Part shown: positions 32,448 through 40,896 of the stretch, in pieces | How positions within the stretch are numbered: position 1 is the stretch's first letter | Layout: every line of letters begins with the position of its first letter | DNA from: CAMUQR01 sp963516005 | GTDB taxonomy: Bacteria > Patescibacteriota > Saccharimonadia > Saccharimonadales > Saccharimonadaceae | Assembly (NCBI GenBank): GCA_963516005.1 | Contig: CAUPYP010000001.1 | Span: forward strand, 186,001 to 250,000 | Length of the DNA stretch: 64,000 nucleotides | Reading direction: 5' to 3' | Program-made: the position numbers and the translations under genes | The notes under the pieces: model-generated | Seen by the model: the letters and a program-made list of their open reading frames with translations, nothing else | Database searches by the model: none | Told to the model about the DNA's origin: nothing

Positions 32448-32486
32448 TTTGTCCCTCCTTAGGAATTATCCCTAGCTGATGAAATT

Positions 32487-32515
32487 ATATTATTAATATT
32501 ATACAACAAAGTCAA
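32487..32515 (-). promoter_or_regulatory. Promoter of the small-ORF pair
   Basis: -35 TTGACT (32510-32515), 17-bp spacer, -10 TAATAT (32487-32492). The leader hairpin TAGGGA/TCCTA adjoins the ribosome site. Confidence 0.6.
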
Positions 32516-32525
32516 TATTAAAATC

Positions 32526-32553
32526 AAAACAAGCTCCCATAGTGAGAGCTTGT
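32526..32553 (-). terminator. Terminator after rpoC
   Basis: ACAAGCTC/GAGCTTGT stem followed by TTTGATTTT. Confidence 0.85.
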
Positions 32554-32574
32554 TTTTGTCAGTTTAGTCAGTGA

Positions 32575-35500
32575 CTAGTTCAGATCGGCGATATCTTCTG
32601 AGATGTCTTCGGTGCTAAATTCGCCTTCGATGTCTTCTTCGGCAAATTCCTGATCTTTAGCAATAGGTGCACCAGTGCCAACTGGAATCTTGTGACCGAT
32701 AATCACGTTTTCTTTAAGACCTTTGAGATAGTCAACGCGACCGCTAGTTGCGGCGTTAATCAAGACGCGAGTTGTATCCTGGAATGACGCCGCTGATAGG
32801 AAGCTATCGCTCCAGATTGACACCTTGGTGATGCCGAGCAGTAATTGTTTGTAAACAATTAGCTCTTTACCATCTTCGGCGAGTTGCTCGTTAGCATCCT
32901 CAACCGCAGCGGCCGAGACAATATCACCAGTCACGAACATCGAGTCGCCAGCATCTTCGACTTGGACACGACTAAACATTTGTTTAACGATGATTTCCAA
33001 GTGTTTTGCAGACACGTCCTGACCTTGAGCGGCGTAGATACGCAACACTTCGTTGATGATGTAGCGCTGGGTGGCTTCAATACCATTGAGACGCATCAAG
33101 TCATGCAAGTTGAGCGAACCAAGCGTCAAACGATCGCCGGCTGAGACTTTGTCACCAACCGAGACGGTTAACTGCATACGGCTTGGTACTTCATAGCGAG
33201 CTGGCGAAGCAGTGGTTGACTTGATGATAATATCAGTCTTTGTGACTTCAATTTCACCATCAAACGGCGCAACTAATGGTTTTTTGTCGTCTTGAGCTTT
33301 GGCTAAGACATCGCCAGCCTTGACGTAAGAACCGGTTTTGACTTGAGCAGTGCGGTCTTCCAGAGCGATTTTTTCGGTTTTACCTTCGGTTGGGGTAACC
33401 TGGATGATATGCTTACTGCCCTCTTCCCAGATGTCAACGACACCAGCAATTTCCGTAATAAAGGCTTGACCTTTTGGTTTGCGAGCTTCAAATAACTCTT
33501 CAACACGAGGCAAACCTTGAGTGATGTCACCACCGGCCACACCCGAGCTGTGGAAGACGTTCAAGGTCAGCTGAGTACCCGGCTCACCAAGTGATTGAGC
33601 GGCAATCACACCGACTGGCTCGTAAGCATTGACCAGGCTACCAGTTGCCATATCAACACCGTAGCTTTGGCGTGGAATACCATGCAGGGTCTTAGCCGAC
33701 AAGATACTCTTGATGGAAACTTCGTTGATGTTTTCGTCGGCTTCGATAGCGTTAGCGATCGCTTCAGTGATGAGCTCGTCTTTTTTGACATAGCCTGGAA
33801 CGTCAGCGGCAGCATAACGACCACGGATACGTTGCGCGAAGTCCACCATTGTTTCTTTGGTTTCGTCACGGTAAATTGCGTAGCCTGGGTCAGCCACATC
33901 CACCATTTCATCATCAATCGTGAAGATATCTTGCGCAACGTCAACCAAACGACGAGTTAGATAACCAGAGTCAGCAGTCTTGAGCGCCGTTGAAATCAAA
34001 CCTTGACGCGCACCACGAGTTGCCACATAAGCTTCAAGCGATGATAGACCTTGGAGGTAAGATGAACGCACTGGGAGCTCAATTTCTTTGTTCATAACGT
34101 CCACCAGCACACCGATGTTTGCAGCTGCCAATTTAACGTTCGAAACGCTACCACGTGCACCCGAGTTCACCATCACACTAATACCGGTATCCATGTGTTT
34201 GAGGCGATCTTGGACGAGGTTTTTGATGTCGTCGTCAACACCACGCCACACACCAACAGTCAGCTTATAGCGCTCTTCGTTATTAATCAGACCTTCGTCG
34301 TATTGTTCAGCGACGGCTTTAGCAGCTTTATCACCTTGTTTAATCAAATCGTCAACTTCATCGAAACGCACATAGTCGTCTTTTCCAGCCGAAATTGCAC
34401 CGATGGTAGCATAACGGAATGACAAATCTTTGAGTCGGTCGGCAGTTTTGGTCGTTTCTTCAGCACCATATTGCTCGTAGATTTTCGCCATGACTTTTTT
34501 GAGGCTCTTCTTGTCTTGTGGATTTTCTTGGTATGGGAAATCTTTTGGCAAGACTTCATTGAAATACACACGACCGAGAGTAGTATCTCGTTTAACGCCC
34601 TTAGTATGAACTCGAATTGGTGACTGCAAGGCAATCAGACCATTTTCGTAAGCCATTTCTGCTTCATAAACTGAGGTGTAGGCTTTGCGTTCGTCGTTAG
34701 CGTATTTTGGTTTATCGTAAGTCAGATAGTAGTTACCAAGCACGATATCCTGGTTGATGTTGAGCACTGGTGAACCATCAGCTGGCTTAAGCAAGTTACG
34801 CTGTGCAGTCATTAACTGGCGAGCTTCTTCTTGCGCCTTAGCAGAAAGTGGCAAGTGAACAGCCATCTGGTCACCGTCGTAGTCAGCGTTAAATCCGGTT
34901 GCAACTAACGGGTGAAGCTGGATAGCTTTACCGTCAATCAAAACTGGCTGGAAGGCTAAAATACTGAGGCGGTGAAGTGACGGTGCACGGTTTAACAGCA
35001 CATAGCGACCAACAATCACTTCATCCAGTGCGTCCCACACTTCGGTCTCGCCCGCTTCGATTAAGCGAGTTGCTGAGCGAATATTATGAGCGTAGTTGTT
35101 GCGAATCAGCCAAGAAATCACAAATGGTTTAAATAGCTCTAGCGCCATTTGTTTTGGCAGGCCACATTGGTCGATAGTTAGTTCTGGACCAACCACAATC
35201 ACCGAGCGACCTGAGTAGTCAACGCGTTTACCGAGCAAGTTTTGACGGAAACGGCCTTGTTTACCTTTGAGTGAGTCACTGAGCGATTTAAGTTTGCGAC
35301 GACCGCCGGTTGAAGAAGCAGCACGATTACCACGAGCGGCTGAGTTGTCAATAATTGAGTCAACAGCCTCTTGAAGCATACGCATTTCGTTGCGACAAAT
35401 CACTTCTGGCGCATTCATTTCTAATAGTTTTTTCAAGCGGTTGTTGCGGTTAATCACACGGCGATAGAGATCGTTCAAGTCGCTCGTTGCAAAACGACCA

Positions 35501-36456
35501 CCGGTCAGCTGCACCATTGGGCGCAATTCTGGCGGAATTACTGGCAAAACGGTCATCACTAAGTGACTTGGTTTGATGCCGGCGTTGTGCATACCTTCTA
35601 GCATTTTGAGGCGCTTGAGGACTTTTTTGCGGGATTGACCTTTGGCCTTAGCGGCTTTTTCGGCTAAATCGCTAATTAAATCTTCAAGATTAATCTCATC
35701 GAGCAAAGCTTTGATTGCTTTACCACCCATGCCGACTTCGATTAATTCATCATATTCTTCTGGTAATTCGCGGTATTCGGTCTCGCTCATCAGCGCACCT
35801 TTAACTAAGCTCTCGAGAGTTGATTTTTTAGTTAAATATTCAGCGTCGAGTTCTTCGAGTTCTTTGGTTTGACGTTTAGCTAATTCTTCAACACTTAGAT
35901 TTGCTAACTCTTCATCGGTTGACTCACCAGCGCCAGCTTTTTCGTAGCGGATTTTAATCGCTTGTTTGGCTGCTTCATAGGTGGTTTCAGCGTCTTTAAG
36001 CATTTGGTCGCGTTTTTCTTCGTCAACTTTTAAGATGGCATAGCTGGCGAAATACACCACGCGCTCAATGTTTTTAACCGTCATGCCTAAAATCATACTG
36101 ACAGCGCTTGGAGTACCACGCATAAACCAAATGTGCGCGACTGGAGTCGCAAGAGTGATGTGACCCATCCGCTCGCGACGCACAGCTGATTTGGTGACTA
36201 ATTCACCATTTTTATCAACGGCAGCTTCGCGTGAACGCACGCCTTTGTATTTGTTGTCATGTGGGTTGATGTCCTTAACTGGACCGAAAATGCGTTCGCA
36301 GAATAGACCATCACGCTCTGGTTTTTGGGTACGATAGTTGATAGTTTCTGGTTTGGTGACTTCACCGTAGCTCCAGTTCAGAATATCCTCTGGTGAAGCT
36401 ACAGCCAAGCGCACCGCATCAAAATCAACATCTTTAAAATTTGGACTATAAGCCAT
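32575..36456 (-). CDS. rpoC: RNA polymerase beta-prime subunit, without zinc ligands
   Basis: 1293 residues. Active-site NADYDGDQMAVHLPL, bridge/trigger regions (GARGSVSNVKL, GVIAAQSLGEPGTQLTLNVFHSSG) are intact. Only three cysteines occur in the whole protein. The N-terminal zinc site after GLFCERIFGPVKD is replaced by a Cys-free stretch (INPHDNKYKGVRSREA), and the second zinc site before AYEPVGVIAAQ reads AKTLHGIPRQSYG instead of Cys-containing sequence. Starts 1 base after the rpoB stop. Confidence 0.97.
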   Translation of the reverse strand: MAYSPNFKDVDFDAVRLAVASPEDILNWSYGEVTKPETINYRTQKPERDGLFCERIFGPVKDINPHDNKYKGVRSREAAVDKNGELVTKSAVRRERMGHITLATPVAHIWFMRGTPSAVSMILGMTVKNIERVVYFASYAILKVDEEKRDQMLKDAETTYEAAKQAIKIRYEKAGAGESTDEELANLSVEELAKRQTKELEELDAEYLTKKSTLESLVKGALMSETEYRELPEEYDELIEVGMGGKAIKALLDEINLEDLISDLAEKAAKAKGQSRKKVLKRLKMLEGMHNAGIKPSHLVMTVLPVIPPELRPMVQLTGGRFATSDLNDLYRRVINRNNRLKKLLEMNAPEVICRNEMRMLQEAVDSIIDNSAARGNRAASSTGGRRKLKSLSDSLKGKQGRFRQNLLGKRVDYSGRSVIVVGPELTIDQCGLPKQMALELFKPFVISWLIRNNYAHNIRSATRLIEAGETEVWDALDEVIVGRYVLLNRAPSLHRLSILAFQPVLIDGKAIQLHPLVATGFNADYDGDQMAVHLPLSAKAQEEARQLMTAQRNLLKPADGSPVLNINQDIVLGNYYLTYDKPKYANDERKAYTSVYEAEMAYENGLIALQSPIRVHTKGVKRDTTLGRVYFNEVLPKDFPYQENPQDKKSLKKVMAKIYEQYGAEETTKTADRLKDLSFRYATIGAISAGKDDYVRFDEVDDLIKQGDKAAKAVAEQYDEGLINNEERYKLTVGVWRGVDDDIKNLVQDRLKHMDTGISVMVNSGARGSVSNVKLAAANIGVLVDVMNKEIELPVRSSYLQGLSSLEAYVATRGARQGLISTALKTADSGYLTRRLVDVAQDIFTIDDEMVDVADPGYAIYRDETKETMVDFAQRIRGRYAAADVPGYVKKDELITEAIANAIEADENINEVSIKSILSAKTLHGIPRQSYGVDMATGSLVNAYEPVGVIAAQSLGEPGTQLTLNVFHSSGVAGGDITQGLPRVEELFEARKPKGQAFITEIAGVVDIWEEGSKHIIQVTPTEGKTEKIALEDRTAQVKTGSYVKAGDVLAKAQDDKKPLVAPFDGEIEVTKTDIIIKSTTASPARYEVPSRMQLTVSVGDKVSAGDRLTLGSLNLHDLMRLNGIEATQRYIINEVLRIYAAQGQDVSAKHLEIIVKQMFSRVQVEDAGDSMFVTGDIVSAAAVEDANEQLAEDGKELIVYKQLLLGITKVSIWSDSFLSAASFQDTTRVLINAATSGRVDYLKGLKENVIIGHKIPVGTGAPIAKDQEFAEEDIEGEFSTEDISEDIADLN

Positions 36457-36457
36457 A

Positions 36458-39400
36458 CTAATTCTCCTCCTCCACTAGTTTTTCTTGGTTGTCATCTGTC
36501 TCGAAATCTTCGTCGTCTTCAAATAAATCTTCAACAATTTCCTCTTCGTCGGTTGCGGTAGCTTCCTCGAGAGCGATTTCCACCTCGGTTGATGGTTCGC
36601 TCACAGGAGCGCTAGTGTCTTCTAAACTGAAAGCTTGGCCGTCTTCAGTGTCGAGCAAGTCAATTTTCAGACCAAGACCTTGCAACTCCTTGACTAAGAC
36701 ATTGAATGATTCAGGAATCTTCGGACCAACAATCGGTTCAGCCTTGATGATTGATTCGTAAGCTTTGGCACGACCGAAGACATCGTCGGATTTGATCGTC
36801 AACATTTCTTGCAGGATAGTTGATGCACCATAAGCCTCAAGCGCCCACACCTCCATTTCACCGAAGCGCTGACCACCGTTTTGAGCTTTACCACCGAGCG
36901 GTTGCTGAGTGACTTTTGCGTATGGTCCAATCGAGCGGGCGTGAATCTTGTCAGAAACCATGTGGTGCAGTTTCATCATATGCATGACACCAACGGTGAC
37001 TTTTTCTTTAAACGCTTCGCCGGTTTGACCATCATAAAGCGTTACTTTACCGTCACGTGGTAAGCCGGCTTTTTCGAGCTCATCGGAAATTACTTCGTCT
37101 GGCACGCCATCATAAGACACGGTTGCAACTTTATAACCGAGGGTTTTAGCGGCCATACCCATGTGAGTTTCAAACAACTGACCGAGGTTCATACGGCTTG
37201 GGACACCCATTGGGTTCAAAATCACATCAACTGGAGTACCGTCTTCCATATACGGCATATCTTCTTCAGGCAAAATCTTAGCGATCACACCTTTGTTACC
37301 ATAGCGACCAGCCAACTTATCACCGACGCTAATCTTGCGGAGCTGCGCCACGAAGATTTGGATTTGCATCAACACGCCAGCTTTGAGGTCATGACCGTCT
37401 TCACGGCGGAAGATTTTGACACCAATAACTTTACCACTACCAGCGTTGTTCATACGCTTCGAGGTGTCACGAACATCTTTAGCTTTTTCACCGAAAATGG
37501 CACGGAGCAGACGCTCTTCAGAGCTGAGTTCCTGTTCGCCTTTTGGTGTAATTTTACCGACTAAAATATCACCAGCTTTAACTTCTGAACCGATTTGGAC
37601 AATACCGTTTTCGTCAAGATTGCGTAGGCTTTCTTCAGACACATTCGGAATATCACGAGTGACAATCTCTGGACCAAGTTTGGTTTCGCGGACTTCAACA
37701 TTGTAATCCTTAATATTGATGCTGGTTAATTCATCATCATGCACCAAACGGCTCGACAAAATAATTGCGTCGTCCATATTGTAGCCATGCCATGGCATAA
37801 AGGCCACTTTGAGGTCACGACCCAGACCAAGTTCACCATTGTCAATTGAAGCACCTTCAATCAAAATATCACCAGCCTGGACTTTATCTCCAGTTGAAAC
37901 TGCTACTTTTTGGTTGATACAGCGATCGTCGTTTGATTTAGCAAAGTGAATTGGTTGGTATTTTTTCAGACCGTCTTTATATTCGACGATGATTTCGTTA
38001 GCGTCGGATTTTTTAACAACACCATCAGCTTCAGCTAGGACTAATTGTGAGGTATTACGGGCAACATCAGCTTCCACGCCAGTACCGACAGTTGGTGCTT
38101 CTGGGCGCAATAGTGGCACCGCCTGGCGTTGCATGTTCGCACCAGTCAAGGCACGGTCAACGCGGTTTTTCTCGATAAATGGCACGAGTGAAGCAATCGC
38201 ACCGAGAATCTGACGGTGAGCGGCGTCCATCATCGTCACTTCGCTAGCGTCAACTTCCTCTGGTTGGAGATGGCGACGAGCTGAAACACGTTCATCAATA
38301 AATTTGCCGTTTTTGTCGAGTTTCGCACCAGCATCAGCAATCACTTCTTTTTCTTCATCAGTCGCGTCAAGATAAACAATTTCACCAGTTACTTGACCAT
38401 TTTTGACTTTAATATATGGAGTTTCAATAAAACCATATTCGTTGATACGTGCGTAGGTTGCTAAGTTCAGCACCAGACCGACACTACCACCCTCTGGAGT
38501 TTCCACGGCACAGATACGACCATAGTGAGTTGGATGGGCGTCACGCACTTCAAAACCAGCACGTTCACGAGTTAGACCACCAGGACCCATCGAACTTAGA
38601 CGACGTTTGTGTGACAACTCAGAAATTAAGTTAGTTTCATCCATAAACTGTGACAACTGGCTCGAAGCGAAGAACTCACGCACCGATGCCACCATTGGGC
38701 GAGCGTTAATCAACTGCGATGGAGTGACGTTCTCGATGTCAACCATAGCCATACGATCCATAATGTTGCGTTGCATACGCAATAAGCCAATACGGAACTG
38801 ACGAGCCACCAATTCACCGACCAGTTTCACACGGCGATTTGACAAAGCGTCGATATCATCTGGTTCACCTTGTTCGTTGTTGAGGCGAATAATTTCCGCA
38901 ATAATTGCCACCAAGTCATTCATCTGAAAAACACGATGGGTGGTGTCATTTGGGGTGTCAAGACCGAGGCGTTGGTTAATTTTATAGCGACCGACTCGAC
39001 TGTAGTCAAAACGGCGAAAATCATAGAACATCTTCTCAATCATTTCGCGGGCGTTGTCAACAGTCGCCAAATCACCTGGACGCAAACGACGAAATACTTC
39101 CAACAGCGCCTCAGAGGTAGTACGCGAAGTTTCTTTATCTAAAGTTGCCTCGATGTAATCGACATCACCGGTGTTAACTTTTTCAAACAAAGCTTTAATT
39201 TCTTTGTTAGTGCCATAACCAAGCGCACGCAATAGCGTGGTAGCTGGCATTTTGCGACGACGGTCGATTTTAACATAAATCGCACCAGCACTAGTAGTTT
39301 CAAACTCTAACCATGCACCACGACCTGGGATCATTTTTGCACCGAAGTTTTTATGACCGGCAGTTACGCTTGCTGTGAAAAAGACACCAGCTGAACGAAT

Positions 39401-39808
39401 CAACTGTGACACAATCACGCGCTCGATACCGTTGATAATGAAGCTAGCGTTAGTAGTCATTTCTGGATAGCTACCGAGGTAAATTTCTTGTTCCTTGGTT
39501 TCACCAGTGACTTTATTGAGCAACTCTACAGTCGCAATCAATGACGATTCATAAGTAGTGTTGTTTTCTTTACAGTCGTTAGCTGAGACTTTTGGTTCTT
39601 CGAACCGATAATCTTTAAACGACAAGGCTAATTTTTGACCAGTGTAATCCTCGATTGGATTAACTTCGGCAAAAATTTCGCTCATGCCAACTTCTTTTAA
39701 ATCTTTCCACGAATCAATCTGATGCGCGATGAGATTTGGAATCGGCAAATTATTATCTTCTTGAGTGAAATACACTCGCTGATTGGGATTTTTTGGGGAC
39801 GACGCCAC
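36458..39808 (-). CDS. rpoB: RNA polymerase beta subunit
   Basis: 1116 residues from GTG 39808, which follows GAGGAGAGG. An upstream GTG at 39844 has no ribosome site. The rifampicin region (SQLSQFMDETNLISELSHKRRLSSMGPGGLTRERAGFEVRD) shows MDETN where E. coli has MDQNN and keeps the HKRRLSxxGPGGL core. EMEVWALEAYGA closes the C-terminus before an acidic tail of about 50 residues. Cotranscribed with rpoC. Confidence 0.97.
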   Translation of the reverse strand: MASSPKNPNQRVYFTQEDNNLPIPNLIAHQIDSWKDLKEVGMSEIFAEVNPIEDYTGQKLALSFKDYRFEEPKVSANDCKENNTTYESSLIATVELLNKVTGETKEQEIYLGSYPEMTTNASFIINGIERVIVSQLIRSAGVFFTASVTAGHKNFGAKMIPGRGAWLEFETTSAGAIYVKIDRRRKMPATTLLRALGYGTNKEIKALFEKVNTGDVDYIEATLDKETSRTTSEALLEVFRRLRPGDLATVDNAREMIEKMFYDFRRFDYSRVGRYKINQRLGLDTPNDTTHRVFQMNDLVAIIAEIIRLNNEQGEPDDIDALSNRRVKLVGELVARQFRIGLLRMQRNIMDRMAMVDIENVTPSQLINARPMVASVREFFASSQLSQFMDETNLISELSHKRRLSSMGPGGLTRERAGFEVRDAHPTHYGRICAVETPEGGSVGLVLNLATYARINEYGFIETPYIKVKNGQVTGEIVYLDATDEEKEVIADAGAKLDKNGKFIDERVSARRHLQPEEVDASEVTMMDAAHRQILGAIASLVPFIEKNRVDRALTGANMQRQAVPLLRPEAPTVGTGVEADVARNTSQLVLAEADGVVKKSDANEIIVEYKDGLKKYQPIHFAKSNDDRCINQKVAVSTGDKVQAGDILIEGASIDNGELGLGRDLKVAFMPWHGYNMDDAIILSSRLVHDDELTSINIKDYNVEVRETKLGPEIVTRDIPNVSEESLRNLDENGIVQIGSEVKAGDILVGKITPKGEQELSSEERLLRAIFGEKAKDVRDTSKRMNNAGSGKVIGVKIFRREDGHDLKAGVLMQIQIFVAQLRKISVGDKLAGRYGNKGVIAKILPEEDMPYMEDGTPVDVILNPMGVPSRMNLGQLFETHMGMAAKTLGYKVATVSYDGVPDEVISDELEKAGLPRDGKVTLYDGQTGEAFKEKVTVGVMHMMKLHHMVSDKIHARSIGPYAKVTQQPLGGKAQNGGQRFGEMEVWALEAYGASTILQEMLTIKSDDVFGRAKAYESIIKAEPIVGPKIPESFNVLVKELQGLGLKIDLLDTEDGQAFSLEDTSAPVSEPSTEVEIALEEATATDEEEIVEDLFEDDEDFETDDNQEKLVEEEN

Positions 39809-39961
39809 TAAACCTCTCCTCTTGTTAGTTATTATTGACGGCACAAATAGATAACACTAGTCGCTCTGGTTGTATTGTCTGTGGCCACTAGACAATACGA
39901 AAAAACGAGCACTATACTTTCTATGAGATAGATTATAGCAAAAAATGCTCGTTTTGACAAT
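39809..39961 (-). promoter_or_regulatory. rpoBC promoter and leader
   Basis: -35 TTGTCA (39956-39961), 17-bp spacer, -10 TGCTATAAT (39933-39938). The leader contains a 9-bp GTATTGTCT/AGACAATAC hairpin at about 39872-39898. No L10/L12 genes precede it. Confidence 0.8.
39903..39956 (-). terminator. clpP terminator overlapping the rpoB promoter
   Basis: AAAACGAGCA/TGCTCGTTTT 10-bp outer stem with inner CTATA/TATAG and TCTAT/ATAGA stems, followed by TTCG. The rpoB -10 box lies inside the loop region and the -35 begins at the stem edge. Confidence 0.6.
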
Positions 39962-39985
39962 AGAAAAACATTAAAAATCTTTTAT

Positions 39986-40576
39986 CTAAATAGGCTTCGT
40001 AATCACTTGATCCACCAGACCATATTCAACCGCCTCTTGCGCGCTCATCCAGTAGTCACGATCAACGTCTTTTTCGATTTTGGATAATTTTTGACCAGTG
40101 TTGTGAGCTAAGATTCGGTTTAACTCATTTTTTAAGAAAATACTCTCGCGCAGGTCAATTTCTTGATCAGTAATTTTGCCACGCGTACCACTGGATGGCT
40201 GATGAATCATAATCCGACTACTCGGCAACACGAATCGCTTGCCTTTAGCACCGCTCGATAACAAGAACGCTCCCATTGATGCCTGTAGTCCGATGCCAAT
40301 CGTCTGGACATCCGGCTTGATATAGTTCATCGTGTCATAAATCGCTAGGCCATCATAGACCGAGCCACCGGGGCTATTAATATAAAATTTAATATCTTCG
40401 TCAGGGTTCTCGTACGCCAGATGCAACAACTGTGCCACAATAATATTGGCCGTGTGGTGATTAACGTCCTCGCCCAAAAACACAATCCGCTCTTTTAACA
40501 AGCGTGAATAGATATCAAAAGCCCGCTCACCGCGGTTAGTTTCTTCAATGACAGTTGGAATAAGATAATTTTGCAT
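39986..40576 (-). CDS. clpP: ATP-dependent Clp protease proteolytic subunit
   Basis: 196 residues from MQNYLIPTVIEETNRGERA. Catalytic Ser in GLQASMGAFLLSSG, His in SSRIMIHQPSSG and Asp in DVDRDYWMSAQEAVEYGLVDQV. Self-compartmentalised serine protease that works with ClpX or ClpC. TATAAT ends 9 bases before this ATG, supporting the start over an ATG seven codons upstream. Confidence 0.97.
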   Translation of the reverse strand: MQNYLIPTVIEETNRGERAFDIYSRLLKERIVFLGEDVNHHTANIIVAQLLHLAYENPDEDIKFYINSPGGSVYDGLAIYDTMNYIKPDVQTIGIGLQASMGAFLLSSGAKGKRFVLPSSRIMIHQPSSGTRGKITDQEIDLRESIFLKNELNRILAHNTGQKLSKIEKDVDRDYWMSAQEAVEYGLVDQVITKPI

Positions 40577-40585
40577 ATAATATAT

Positions 40586-40591
40586 ATTATA
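40586..40591 (-). promoter_or_regulatory. -10 box, near-leaderless clpP
   Basis: GTGTGGTATAAT, 9 bases before ATG 40576. Confidence 0.6.
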
Positions 40592-40661
40592 CCACACTTT
40601 GCGATAAAAATAAAGAGTCGAAGCTGTATTTTACATTGCAAAAGTCGTAGCTTTTAGTCAT

Positions 40662-40684
40662 AATAAACAACACGCCTGTGCGTG
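40662..40684 (-). terminator. Probable terminator after tRNA-Leu
   Basis: CACGC-ACAG-GCGTG followed by TTGTTTATT. Confidence 0.5.
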
Positions 40685-40716
40685 CATTCTATCTGTGCAT
40701 ATTACTTATGCTAAAC

Positions 40717-40801
40717 TGGTGCCGCGGAAAAGACTCGAACTTTCACGTCTTGCGACACTAGCTCCTAAGGCTAGCGTGTCTACCAATTCCACCACCGCGG
40801 C
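40717..40801 (-). tRNA. tRNA-Leu (anticodon UAG)
   Basis: 85 nt with CCA encoded. Acceptor GCCGCGG/CCGCGGC, anticodon arm CTAGC-CTTAGGA-GCTAG (TAG anticodon), variable arm GTCGCAAGAC, T loop TTCGAGT. Class II shape as expected for leucine. Confidence 0.95.
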
Positions 40802-40814
40802 GAATTGTCGTTTT

Positions 40815-40843
40815 AGTATAGCAAACTCTTCCCCGTTTGTCCA
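40815..40843 (-). promoter_or_regulatory. tRNA-Leu promoter
   Basis: -35 TGGACA (40838-40843), 17-bp spacer, -10 TATACT (40815-40820). Confidence 0.7.
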
Positions 40844-40884
40844 GCAATTGACCAAAAAATATTCTATTTCGGTTGTGTTTATGA

Positions 40885-40890
40885 TAAACT
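40885..40890 (+). promoter_or_regulatory. -10 box, leaderless FAD-oxidase gene
   Basis: TATGATAAACT, 6 bases before ATG 40897. Confidence 0.55.
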
Positions 40891-40896
40891 AATATT

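Noticed and set aside
36458..39844. rpoB start at 39844
   Set aside because: That GTG has no ribosome site; GTG 39808 follows GAGGAGAGG at normal spacing.
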